Below are positions 1 to 6,119 of a stretch of 7,095 nucleotides of DNA, piece after piece. The position numbers were made by a program, and so were the translations under genes. The notes under the pieces were generated by a model. The model did not search any database. It was given only the letters and a program-made list of their open reading frames with translations, and had not been told where the DNA came from. The stretch's first letter is position 1; each line of letters starts with the position of its first letter. The stretch is from Bdellovibrionales bacterium (GTDB lineage Bacteria; Bdellovibrionota; Bdellovibrionia; Bdellovibrionales; UBA1609), in contig JAGRAG010000149.1 in the NCBI GenBank assembly GCA_020435025.1, positions 1 to 7,095 of the forward strand, read 5' to 3'.

Positions 1-31
1 GATTTTGGATTTAGAAAACGGAGACAGGAAA

Positions 32-1291
32 TTACTTGCCTTTCATTCCACTCGACATCTTCCAGATGGGTAAGAAAATAGCTAGAGCTAGAATTAGAAC
101 CATTGAAAAGATAATGGCCAGCATAATGGGTTCGATGGCTTTCGAAAGATTGTCCAATTTGTAATTGATCTGATTTTGAAAGTGCCGAGAGGATTTTTGT
201 AAGACGACCTCTATGGAGCCCGCCTCTTCACCGATACCGAGTAGGCCGGAAAACATTTTGGGAAAGCGTGGGCTTTTTTCAAAAGAAGCTCCCATTTTCG
301 AACCAGCAATCAGATCTTGTTGGCATTGATGGACGTCATTGATAATAGCTTTATTAGACAGTGTGCCTTTCACAACTCCAAGTGATTGCACAAGACCCAC
401 CCCGCTTTGGAGTAGCATTTCTAAAATCACGCAAAAAGAATTCATCTCAATTTCAATTAAGAGCATCCCAATAACAGGGATCTTCAGTTTAAAATTGTCC
501 CAAGCTTGTCCACCTTTTTCGGAGTGGGTCCATTTATGAAACCACCACCAGAGTCCTCCGGCAATTAGAGCCAACCAAAAGATATTGCTAACGACAAAAT
601 CCGAGGCACCCACAACGATGCGAGTCGGTAGCGGCAGTTGTCCAGCGCCCATATTGGCATAAAAGCCTTTCATTTTCGGAATGATCCAATTGAGCATGAC
701 GATCAGTACAATGCCAATCATGCCAAAAACCATCTTGGGATAAAATAGCGCAGATTTAACTTTGGCTTTGTTTTGCGATTGCGATTCTATTACATGATAG
801 AGCCTTTCTAAAACCTGCTCCAACCTTCCGGAAGTCTCGCCCACACGAATCATATTGACATAGATGTCATCAAAGATACGCGGGTGTTTAGCGAAGGCAT
901 CGGCCAGATTCGATCCGGCATCTAAACTGGCTCGTACTTCTTGAAGGGCTTTTCTTAAAGTGGGATGATCTGTTTGGGCGATGATGAGCTTTAAACCTTG
1001 CAAAATCGGAACGCCGACTGCAAATAGTGTCTGTAACTGCTGGGTGAACATCATCAGTTCTTTTGGAGGAACGGATTCTAGTAGCTCTCGCAGGTGCTGA
1101 AAAGAAAATCCTTTTAAACTTTTTAACTCTTTAAGGCGAACTTCTCCTTCGGCTTTGACTTCCATAGGAATGAGTCCCAATTTTTTGACTTTCTCTTTAG
1201 CGACGTGAGCATTACTGGCCACCATATCACCTTCGACCAATTGGCCGGTCATCTTGCGGGCTTTATAGTGAAATCGTTTTTCGCTCGTCAA
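32..1291 (-). CDS. GspF/PilC/MshG-family inner-membrane platform protein
   Basis: This 419-residue protein is the polytopic platform protein of type IV pilus and type II secretion machines. In known systems it sits in the inner membrane, couples to the cytoplasmic assembly ATPase and polymerises (pseudo)pilins. Two copies of the GspF domain are visible, at about residues 80-203 and 284-405. Each carries the family's Gly-Glu signature: GETSGRLEQVLERL at 151-164 and GEEAGSIEVVLQ at 354-365. Hydrophobic segments lie at about 186-206, 234-251 and 386-410, the last starting with AIEPIM and ending FLPIW. The length is typical of the family. The start is TTG at 1289-1291; it places the family-typical YKAR near the N-terminus (residues 9-12) and has AAGG six bases upstream. 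It begins 9 bases after the stop of the GspG-like gene, so it is the last visible gene of the minus-strand operon. The sequence does not separate GspF from PilC or MshG, so no symbol is given. Confidence 0.95.
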   Translation of the reverse strand: MTSEKRFHYKARKMTGQLVEGDMVASNAHVAKEKVKKLGLIPMEVKAEGEVRLKELKSLKGFSFQHLRELLESVPPKELMMFTQQLQTLFAVGVPILQGLKLIIAQTDHPTLRKALQEVRASLDAGSNLADAFAKHPRIFDDIYVNMIRVGETSGRLEQVLERLYHVIESQSQNKAKVKSALFYPKMVFGMIGIVLIVMLNWIIPKMKGFYANMGAGQLPLPTRIVVGASDFVVSNIFWLALIAGGLWWWFHKWTHSEKGGQAWDNFKLKIPVIGMLLIEIEMNSFCVILEMLLQSGVGLVQSLGVVKGTLSNKAIINDVHQCQQDLIAGSKMGASFEKSPRFPKMFSGLLGIGEEAGSIEVVLQKSSRHFQNQINYKLDNLSKAIEPIMLAIIFSMVLILALAIFLPIWKMSSGMKGK

Positions 1292-1300
1292 TTGGTACCT

Positions 1301-1750
1301 TTAAAAAGTAATGACGATGTCATCGCCACCCCCAGAAGCCCCATTGGGTCCATAAGAGGTTAAGCTACGTGCACCAGAATTATAGACAATGGCATTGCCC
1401 CAAGCATCGAGATTCCAGTCCGCAGAAGTGGTTGAAAGATAAGGACCTCGCCAGCCACGTTTGGTAAAAGGATCGTAGGTCGCCTGAGCTCCCTGGGTGG
1501 TGAGATCGGTCAGGGCTGTAGGAAGTGCGCCCATATGATTTTCAAAACCAGGATTGGTGTAGCGACCTTGAGCAACGTGCCGCGAATCTCCAATGATTGC
1601 CATCTTTATCTGATTGAGTCTTTCTGTTGTTACCGTTATGCGAGCATCATCGTTAAAATTAATAAATTGAGGAATAGCGACGGCGGATAGGATCCCCACG
1701 AGTATCAATACCATTAAGACCTCGACCAAGGTGAAGCCTTTGTCGGTCAT
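1301..1750 (-). CDS. GspG-like major pseudopilin (prepilin)
   Basis: A 149-residue class III signal protein. The short leader MTDKG is followed by FTLVE, so prepilin peptidase should cut after Gly5 and methylate Phe+1. Glu+5 and Pro+22 of the mature chain are both present. The hydrophobic N-terminal helix runs to about residue 27. The C-terminal half has GspG hallmarks: GWRGPYL at about 98-104, a DAWGN motif at about 115-119, and a closing SYGPNG-ASGGGDDI stretch. That ending resembles the glycine/aspartate calcium-binding loop of major pseudopilins. The length matches GspG (about 140-150 residues). A strong AGGAGG lies at 1755-1760, four bases before the ATG. It sits between the six-cysteine pilin gene and the platform gene, as expected for subunits assembled by that protein. 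It could equally be a pilin of an MSHA-like pilus, since the C-terminal loop is the only argument for the secretion-type assignment. Confidence 0.9.
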   Translation of the reverse strand: MTDKGFTLVEVLMVLILVGILSAVAIPQFINFNDDARITVTTERLNQIKMAIIGDSRHVAQGRYTNPGFENHMGALPTALTDLTTQGAQATYDPFTKRGWRGPYLSTTSADWNLDAWGNAIVYNSGARSLTSYGPNGASGGGDDIVITF

Positions 1751-1777
1751 GAAACCTCCTATAAAGGGTGATGAGTC

Positions 1778-2305
1778 TTAAAGTGCCTCTCGAGCCGCTG
1801 TAGCACTATCCATCCAAAAGTCACCTGTGCCAGGATTGTAGCACCAAGCTTCAGAAAAAGTGGCCGCTCCTCCGCAACCAGTAGCATCTCCTTTTGTACA
1901 GGCAGCACCCCCACCGCCAGTGGCGACGCAGTCGGTGACAGTATTTTGTGGCGGTTGAGTGTCGTCCCATGGACTTACAGGAATTCCACCGGAAACAAAC
2001 TCTCTTTCTGTGGCAATTGTGACCTGAGCCGTCGTACAAGGAGTGGCACCATTTGTAATGTTATTTGCTACTAGATTAGCTGTTGGCGGAAAGGTACCTG
2101 TTGCAGCATTACAGCGCAATTGCATCTGTGAATATTGGGCGGCGATTCCAGCTCTTACAGCTGCTAGGTTACTTTGTAGAGCCGCTGTTCGCGCTTCGTC
2201 TCGAAAGTTGATAAACGAATTGATCGCGACAGCAGCTAATATACCAACCAGCACGAGAACCATTAAGATCTCGATGAGAGTAAATCCTTTTTCTCTATTA
2301 TTCAT
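1778..2305 (-). CDS. type IV pilin-like prepilin with six cysteines
   Basis: The protein is 175 residues from the preferred ATG at 2303-2305. The frame stays open to an upstream ATG at 2378-2380, but that would give a 32-residue leader. The 2305 start has GAGG eight bases upstream and a normal 7-residue leader, MNNREKG, before FTLIE. Glu+5 is present and a hydrophobic helix covers about residues 8-29. Position +22 is Asn rather than the usual Pro. The first 45 residues closely parallel the downstream pseudopilin (AVAI..FINF.D.AR in both), so the two are probably paralogues. The rest differs: it is rich in Ala, Gly and Thr and has six cysteines (65, 90, 126, 136, 144, 155), enough for three periplasmic disulfides. 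It ends with a WCYNPGTGDFW segment, reminiscent of the C-terminal strand of some pilin-like proteins. Whether it is the major pilin or a minor one cannot be told. It is the first gene of the minus-strand operon. Confidence 0.88.
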   Translation of the reverse strand: MNNREKGFTLIEILMVLVLVGILAAVAINSFINFRDEARTAALQSNLAAVRAGIAAQYSQMQLRCNAATGTFPPTANLVANNITNGATPCTTAQVTIATEREFVSGGIPVSPWDDTQPPQNTVTDCVATGGGGAACTKGDATGCGGAATFSEAWCYNPGTGDFWMDSATAAREAL

Positions 2306-2386
2306 CCCTATATCCTCGTGTTGTTTCTCAAACCGAAGGGCCCTAACCTTTCGACCCGCGCACGTACCACTGTATGTCATAATATA

Positions 2387-2414
2387 ATCTTAAAGATTTA
2401 TTTCGTAAAATCAA
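2387..2414 (-). promoter_or_regulatory. candidate sigma-70 promoter of the pilin/platform operon
   Basis: Read on the minus strand, TTGATT (2414-2409) is followed after 16 bases by TAAGAT (2392-2387). Each matches four of six consensus bases. An alternative -10, TATATT, lies at 2386-2381. Transcription would begin around 2375-2380 and leave a leader of about 70-75 bases before the pilin start. This is consensus matching only, in an AT-rich stretch where chance matches are common. Confidence 0.35.
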
Positions 2415-2481
2415 CCACTCACGTTATTTCGGCCCTCCTATTCAGCGCCTTATGTCCAGATTGAGAAAAGGGAGTCACGCG

Positions 2482-2643
2482 TCTCAAAGTGAATCCTTTT
2501 ACATAAGACATTTTGTATTGTGCCCTTCACGCGCAGTTCCGCAGAAGTGGTGCGGACATTTATGGCCGCTCCGCCTGGCGAGGACTGTTTGAGCATGAAG
2601 GGCACAATACAAAATGTCTTATGTAAAAGGATTCACTTTGAGA
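2482..2643. repeat. 162-bp element: perfect 48-bp inverted repeats around a 66-bp GC-rich core
   Basis: The left arm (2482-2529) starts TCTCAAAGTGAATCC. The right arm (2596-2643) is its exact reverse complement over all 48 bases, ending in GGATTCACTTTGAGA. The core (2530-2595) is 41 of 66 G+C (62%), while each arm is 16 of 48 (33%). Inside the core a 6-bp stem (2538-2543 with 2551-2556, loop of 7) can form, and 2534-2537 can pair with 2584-2587. Transcribed in either direction, the whole would fold into a very long hairpin. No T-run follows either arm, so it is not an ordinary intrinsic terminator. No target-site duplication is seen flanking it. It could be a MITE-like or palindromic mobile repeat, a structured RNA, or a DNA cruciform element; the sequence does not decide. 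Confidence 0.95.
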
Positions 2644-2768
2644 TGAAACGGAATATTATCATCGAGTAAGAAGCCACTAAAAGTTAAGACCATAGTCCTA
2701 CTTACTACCTACTGAATCACAAATGAATAGGGAAAGCCCTTTTGGGAAGAGAGAACTAGACTCATCTA

Positions 2769-2774
2769 TATAAT
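2769..2774 (+). promoter_or_regulatory. candidate -10 box of the plus-strand operon
   Basis: TATAAT, six of six to the sigma-70 consensus, lies about 55 bases before the GTG start of the ATPase gene. Transcription would start near 2781 and leave a leader of about 48 bases. No good -35 lies at 16-18 bases; the nearest resemblance, TTGGGA at 2742-2747, is 21 bases away and too far. The promoter may therefore be activator-dependent. There is no extended TGn in front of it. Confidence 0.5.
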
Positions 2775-2818
2775 ACCTAAATCCGACAAAGAGACTGAAG
2801 AACCCTAAGTTTTTTTAT

Positions 2819-2822
2819 GGAG
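2819..2822 (+). promoter_or_regulatory. ribosome binding site that decides a GTG start
   Basis: GGAG here is six bases before the GTG at 2829. The in-frame ATG at 2817 overlaps this GGAG and has only a T-run upstream, with no Shine-Dalgarno sequence. This supports translation from GTG 2829 rather than ATG 2817. Confidence 0.65.
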
Positions 2823-2828
2823 ATAGGT

Positions 2829-3689
2829 GTGTTTTGCGAGTTTTTTAATTTTAAAGAAAATCCATTTTCGGAAACTCCCGATTCGCATTACTTTTTTAGA
2901 GCTACACATCAGTGCAATGTTCTCTCCCGTCTGGCTTCGATTTTAGATCAAGGGCAAGGCTTTGCGGTGCTAACGGGAGAAGTGGGCTTAGGTAAAACGT
3001 TTTTAGCCCGAACCCTTTTGTTATTGAGTGAACGTTCTGCTCAAACAGCCTTGTTGCTCTTTTCAGCTCTCGAAGACCAAGATCTACTAGCTTCAGTGGT
3101 TGAGGAATTCGGAATATCAGTAGAACCAAATGCCAGTATGAAGTCTATGCTTAAATCTTTATCAGAGTTCCTAATACAGACGGCTGAAGATGGTCAGACA
3201 GCCGTGCTGGTCATTGATGAAGCACAAAATTTGACGACCTCGGGTTTAGAGGTGATTCGGATGCTCAGTAATGTCGAACAAGACTCTAGAAAGCTATTGC
3301 AGATTGTTTTAGTGGGACAACCGGAACTGAATTCTAAACTTCAAGACCAAAGTCTAAGACAACTCAATCAACGAATTGGTATCCGTTTACAACTGAAGCC
3401 CTTTTTAGATTTCGAAACCGCCAAATACATTCAACATCGTGTGGAGATTGCCGGAGGATCTAATTTTATTCGCTGGACTCCCGAAGCCCTAAAGCTCATT
3501 CATAAGCTTTCTGGAGGTGTGCCCCGTTTGATCAACCTCCAGGGACAACTTGTTGTTGACGGGGCCAGCCGAAAAAAGACTCGTATCATCGATGAGGCGA
3601 CGGTTCGTCAAGCGCTTATGGAAGCCAACATTTTAAGAATAGAAAAGAGCTTTCCTTTTAGGAAAACGGAAAGGTTGGTTCAGCGATGA
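2829..3689 (+). CDS. ExeA/GspA/MshM-like AAA+ secretion ATPase
   Basis: The protein is 286 residues from the preferred GTG; an ATG 12 bases upstream would add MEIG. Starting at GTG gives the family-typical beginning, FCEFFNFKENPFSETPD, very like ExeA relatives. In numbering from the upstream ATG, Walker A is GEVGLGKT at 54-61. Walker B is VLVIDEAQ at 130-137, with Asp134 and Glu135. A sensor-1-like LVGQPEL lies at 165-171, an arginine-finger-like QRIGIR at 185-190 and a sensor-2-like GGVPRLIN at 233-240. No membrane segment or peptidoglycan-binding domain follows, unlike full-length Aeromonas ExeA. The length fits the short MshM and exosortase-locus ATPases instead. In ExeA systems the ATPase helps place the secretin through peptidoglycan, but without that domain this role is inferred from context. 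It is the first gene of the plus operon, and its TGA overlaps the next ATG (ATGA). Confidence 0.9.
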   Translation: MFCEFFNFKENPFSETPDSHYFFRATHQCNVLSRLASILDQGQGFAVLTGEVGLGKTFLARTLLLLSERSAQTALLLFSALEDQDLLASVVEEFGISVEPNASMKSMLKSLSEFLIQTAEDGQTAVLVIDEAQNLTTSGLEVIRMLSNVEQDSRKLLQIVLVGQPELNSKLQDQSLRQLNQRIGIRLQLKPFLDFETAKYIQHRVEIAGGSNFIRWTPEALKLIHKLSGGVPRLINLQGQLVVDGASRKKTRIIDEATVRQALMEANILRIEKSFPFRKTERLVQR

Positions 3690-4453
3690 GCCGCGTGTTG
3701 GATCAACTGAAAAAGCTAAAGCGGTTAAATAAAAGCCAGATCCATAGCCCGGAGGCCTTAGCAACTTCCGAGGAACTGCGAGGTCCTAGAAATGGAAATC
3801 CACTCCTTGATTTGTTATGGCAACATAAAAAAATCATCAAGGCAGTAGCCATGGCCGCAGTATTTGGAATCAGTGTTTCGACAATGATGCAAAAAGTCCT
3901 CTTTAAAGCAACAGAAACGGAAGCTTTAGTTCCTCCGAGTCCTTATGATATCCAGATGGAAAATAATGATCGAGCTCTGCGTTTTTATCAACAGGGTCAG
4001 TTCCAACAGGCACGAGATGTTTGGCAGAAGCTTTCAAAGTTGTATCCTCAAAACAAAGAGGTTCGAGTGAATCTGGCAATGAGTTTTAAAAAGCTCAAGC
4101 AAAATAAACAAGCCATAGAGGAACTTCAGAGATTGATTCAGTTAGATCCCCAATATGGTGTCGCCTATAATAATTTAGCACTGCTTGCTGCTGAAGAGGG
4201 AAATTTTCTTTTGGCTCAAAACAGTTTAGAAGCGGCCATTTCCCATGCTCCTAATTTGGTGGAGCCTCTTTTTAACTTAGCGTCCCTATATGAAAGAATA
4301 GGTTCTTTTCAACAGTCTATTCTGTATTACAAAAAATTTGTAACTCATCCCAATGCCGAACAGCAGATGGTGCAAACGGTGAAAAAGCGATTGCCTCGTC
4401 TTCACTCTATAGCCGTTTTAATGGCCAATAAAAAAGAGGGAGGAGGACGATGA
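3686..4453 (+). CDS. membrane-anchored TPR protein, MshN/GspB-like
   Basis: A 255-residue bitopic protein. It opens MSRVLDQLKKLKRL, resembling the cytoplasmic N-terminus of GspB/MshN-type proteins. One hydrophobic segment follows at about 50-67 (IIKAVAMAAVFGISVSTM), preceded by lysines, so the C-terminal part should be periplasmic. That part contains about four TPR-like helical repeats (about 91-122, 125-157, 158-191 and 192-225), with typical A/L/Y spacing such as NNLALLAAEEGNFLLA. A basic tail ends the protein. In MSHA pilus loci the TPR protein MshN is encoded next to the ATPase MshM, as here. That adjacency is the main reason for the call; a generic TPR scaffold is the alternative. The ATG overlaps the ATPase stop by four bases, and only a weak AAGG lies 11 bases upstream, so translation is probably coupled. 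Its own stop overlaps the pilM start. Confidence 0.8.
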   Translation: MSRVLDQLKKLKRLNKSQIHSPEALATSEELRGPRNGNPLLDLLWQHKKIIKAVAMAAVFGISVSTMMQKVLFKATETEALVPPSPYDIQMENNDRALRFYQQGQFQQARDVWQKLSKLYPQNKEVRVNLAMSFKKLKQNKQAIEELQRLIQLDPQYGVAYNNLALLAAEEGNFLLAQNSLEAAISHAPNLVEPLFNLASLYERIGSFQQSILYYKKFVTHPNAEQQMVQTVKKRLPRLHSIAVLMANKKEGGGR

Positions 4454-5526
4454 ACTTTGCCTTAGACTGGTATAGAAACCTGAGTAGGAATCGTCCCTCT
4501 TTAGGAGTAGACATAGGAGATAGATCCATCAAGGGAGTGAGTCTTAAGAAAGATGGGGATCTTGTAGTTCTTGAAGACATCTTTTATCTAGACCTTTCTG
4601 AAATGAACGACATGTTTCCAGAAAACAAAAATGTTATTGAAAAGCTCGCTGCGGTCATTGAGGTCAATGAGCTGCAAAATAAAAAAGTGGCCCTAACGGG
4701 TGGTGGGCGTATGGTCAGTAGCTTTGATTTGACACTTCCCAAAATGGCAGAGACTGAATTACAGTTGGTCGTCGAAAAAAATTTAGAGGAAACTTTAAGA
4801 AAAGAGATTTCATCCGTATGCTTTGATTACAAAATCATACCTGGAAGTGATCCTGAAATGGTTCACGTCAGAATCTATCACTCCTTGCGAAAAGATGTCG
4901 ACCATATTTTAGATATAGCTGAAGCGGCCCATTTAAAGCCAGTTACGCTCAGTACTTCAATTCTCAGTGCAGCCCAGATGTTGCGATTTAATAGATATAC
5001 CGATGAAAAAAAAGGTTCGATTTTAATTGATTTGGGAGAGGCCTCAACCAGCATCTCTTTGCTGATGGGCCACGAGGTGGTAGCTAGTAATAGCACGAAG
5101 AAAGGCTTTGGTGAAATCAACAGGCAACTGATGCAACAATTGGATTGCAGTTATTTTGATGCGGAAGAGGTCAAGCCTTACGTCAATCACTTAGCAGACA
5201 TTGGAAATCCTGAAGTAGAAGAGATCGTAGACAGCGTCTATATGAATCTCCTGGAGCCTTTACAAGAAACAATCGATTTTTACCGGTCTCAAGATATGGG
5301 GCTTCCGGTTTCAGAGATCTTCTTTGTTGGAGGGGGAACTTCCATCGGAGACATTGCCCAGATATTTGAGGACCACTATTACATACCAGCGACTGTCGTA
5401 AATCCCTTTCGTAAGATTGAGACCGTAAAAGAAGGTGAGAGCCCTGATCGTGCGATTCAGATTGAAATGATGGCGCCATTTATGGGTTCTGCTGTTGGAC
5501 TGGCGTTGGAGGGAATTGACTGGTGA
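4450..5526 (+). CDS. pilM: PilM-like actin-fold assembly ATPase
   Basis: A 358-residue cytoplasmic protein of the PilM/FtsA actin-like family. The phosphate-1 loop is LGVDIGDRSIKGV (18-30), the phosphate-2 segment ILIDLGEASTSISLL (191-205) and the adenosine motif FFVGGGTSI (291-299). Between them is the usual SHS2-type region, with a PKMAETEL segment at 97-104. No signal peptide or membrane segment is seen. PilM binds ATP and the N-terminal tail of PilN, and helps recruit and organise the pilus alignment complex. MshI in MSHA systems is the shorter equivalent; the full length here favours PilM. A 17-residue basic/aromatic N-terminal extension precedes the phosphate-1 loop. The ATG overlaps the TPR gene stop (ATGA), with AGGAGG only three bases upstream and an alternative GAGGG just before it. 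The next gene starts on its stop (GTGA). Confidence 0.93.
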   Translation: MNFALDWYRNLSRNRPSLGVDIGDRSIKGVSLKKDGDLVVLEDIFYLDLSEMNDMFPENKNVIEKLAAVIEVNELQNKKVALTGGGRMVSSFDLTLPKMAETELQLVVEKNLEETLRKEISSVCFDYKIIPGSDPEMVHVRIYHSLRKDVDHILDIAEAAHLKPVTLSTSILSAAQMLRFNRYTDEKKGSILIDLGEASTSISLLMGHEVVASNSTKKGFGEINRQLMQQLDCSYFDAEEVKPYVNHLADIGNPEVEEIVDSVYMNLLEPLQETIDFYRSQDMGLPVSEIFFVGGGTSIGDIAQIFEDHYYIPATVVNPFRKIETVKEGESPDRAIQIEMMAPFMGSAVGLALEGIDW

Positions 5527-6119
5527 TAGATAAAAAAACAATAAACCTCATTCCTGAAAGTCGAAGATTGCAACTGCCAATCAACTGGGACTATATGCTT
5601 TTAGCAGTCGTTTTGGTTGTGACATCCATCATCTCTGTTCAATTTGTGGAAGGAACAGCCCGAAAAATCAAATTGACTAAAGAATTGAGTGAGCATCAGG
5701 CAGCAAGAACAGTTCTACTTGATAGAATTAAGGAATTGAAGGGAAGAAGCTCTGTTGCTGATAATGAAAAAGAGCAAGAAGAACTCATTCAAAAAATCAT
5801 TGGCAAGCGCTTAGGGTGGGAAGATGCTTTTAAGGAACTGGGATTGATTACTCCAGATAGAACTTGGTTAACTGAGATGATGGCGAAAAGTGTTGGAGGA
5901 AAGATTGCTCTGGCAATTCAAGGTTCGACCGACTCTCAGATCAATATGGCACGCTTCTTTTCGGCTCTTGAAAAATCTGAACACTTTAGAGATGTATTAT
6001 TGATTCGCTCTGAGCGGATAGAGGATTTTCAACCACCTCTTTTTGAGTTCTACTTCGCGGCTCCTGGCGTAGAGATTCAAAAGAAAAAAGAAGATGAAAA
6101 AAAGGTGGCAAAAAAATGA
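5523..6119 (+). CDS. pilN: PilN-like inner-membrane assembly protein
   Basis: A 198-residue bitopic protein. The N-terminal INLIPESRR (7-15) is the PilM-binding motif typical of PilN. One membrane helix lies at about 24-42, and a charged coiled coil covers about 48-95. A compact C-terminal PilN-type domain follows (about 100-180), marked by TWLTEM, the IALAIQGS strand and an ARFFSALEKSEHF helix. A lysine-rich tail closes the protein. Together with PilO it forms the periplasmic alignment complex. The GTG start at 5523 overlaps the pilM TGA by four bases, and GGAGGG lies nine bases upstream (5508-5513). No ATG competes for the start, because the INLIP motif lies immediately after the GTG. A GspL C-terminal part is a distant alternative, but a separate PilM next door argues for PilN. 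Confidence 0.92.
   Translation: MIDKKTINLIPESRRLQLPINWDYMLLAVVLVVTSIISVQFVEGTARKIKLTKELSEHQAARTVLLDRIKELKGRSSVADNEKEQEELIQKIIGKRLGWEDAFKELGLITPDRTWLTEMMAKSVGGKIALAIQGSTDSQINMARFFSALEKSEHFRDVLLIRSERIEDFQPPLFEFYFAAPGVEIQKKKEDEKKVAKK

Larger units (their letters stand above)
2306..2828. other. intergenic region between divergent operons
   Basis: About 520 bases without a convincing gene. From left to right it holds the untranslated leader of the pilin operon (2306-2380, which keeps the pilin frame open), a candidate minus-strand promoter (2387-2414), an AT-balanced spacer with nothing recognised (2415-2481) and the 162-bp inverted-repeat element (2482-2643). Then come a spacer with nothing recognised except a repetitive CTACTTACTACCTACT stretch near 2698-2713 (2644-2768), a perfect -10 hexamer (2769-2774) and the leader of the plus operon. 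Both operons diverge from here, so shared regulation is possible, but no clear operator was seen. Confidence 0.8.

Noticed and set aside
339..539. Plus-strand open frame of 66 codons
   Set aside because: It lies wholly inside the platform gene on the other strand and matches no recognised family.
2306..2380. N-terminal extension of the pilin gene to ATG 2380
   Set aside because: It would give a 32-residue prepilin leader, whereas ATG 2305 has a ribosome site and a normal 7-residue leader.
2043..2387. Plus-strand open frame of 114 codons antisense to the cysteine-rich pilin
   Set aside because: It is a shadow of the GC-rich pilin gene, has no Shine-Dalgarno sequence and shows no recognisable domain.
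2498..2519. TTTACA / TGTATT as an inward promoter in each arm
   Set aside because: The spacing is only 10 bases, too short for a sigma-70 promoter.
2475..2533. Direct repeat TCACGCG at 2475-2481 and 2527-2533 as a target-site duplication
   Set aside because: One copy is outside the left arm and the other is at the inner edge of the same arm, so it does not bracket the element; a 7-base match is expected by chance.
2576..2595. Sigma-54 type promoter in the core (TGGCGAG...GAGC)
   Set aside because: The GG to GC spacing is 14 bases rather than the required 10, and the TTGC element is missing.
2482..2643. Palindrome as an intrinsic terminator
   Set aside because: The arms are far longer than a terminator stem, no T-run follows in either direction, and the flanking operons diverge rather than end here.
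2482..2643. Palindrome as an integron attC site or CRISPR repeat
   Set aside because: There are no attC core-site motifs, the arms are perfect rather than imperfect, and there is no repeat-spacer periodicity.
2810..2816. Run of seven T before ATG 2817 as a terminator or slippage site
   Set aside because: No stem precedes it and it lies in the leader, outside the preferred reading frame start.
4878..5541. Several minus-strand open frames across pilM
   Set aside because: All are antisense to a well-supported PilM gene and carry no motif.
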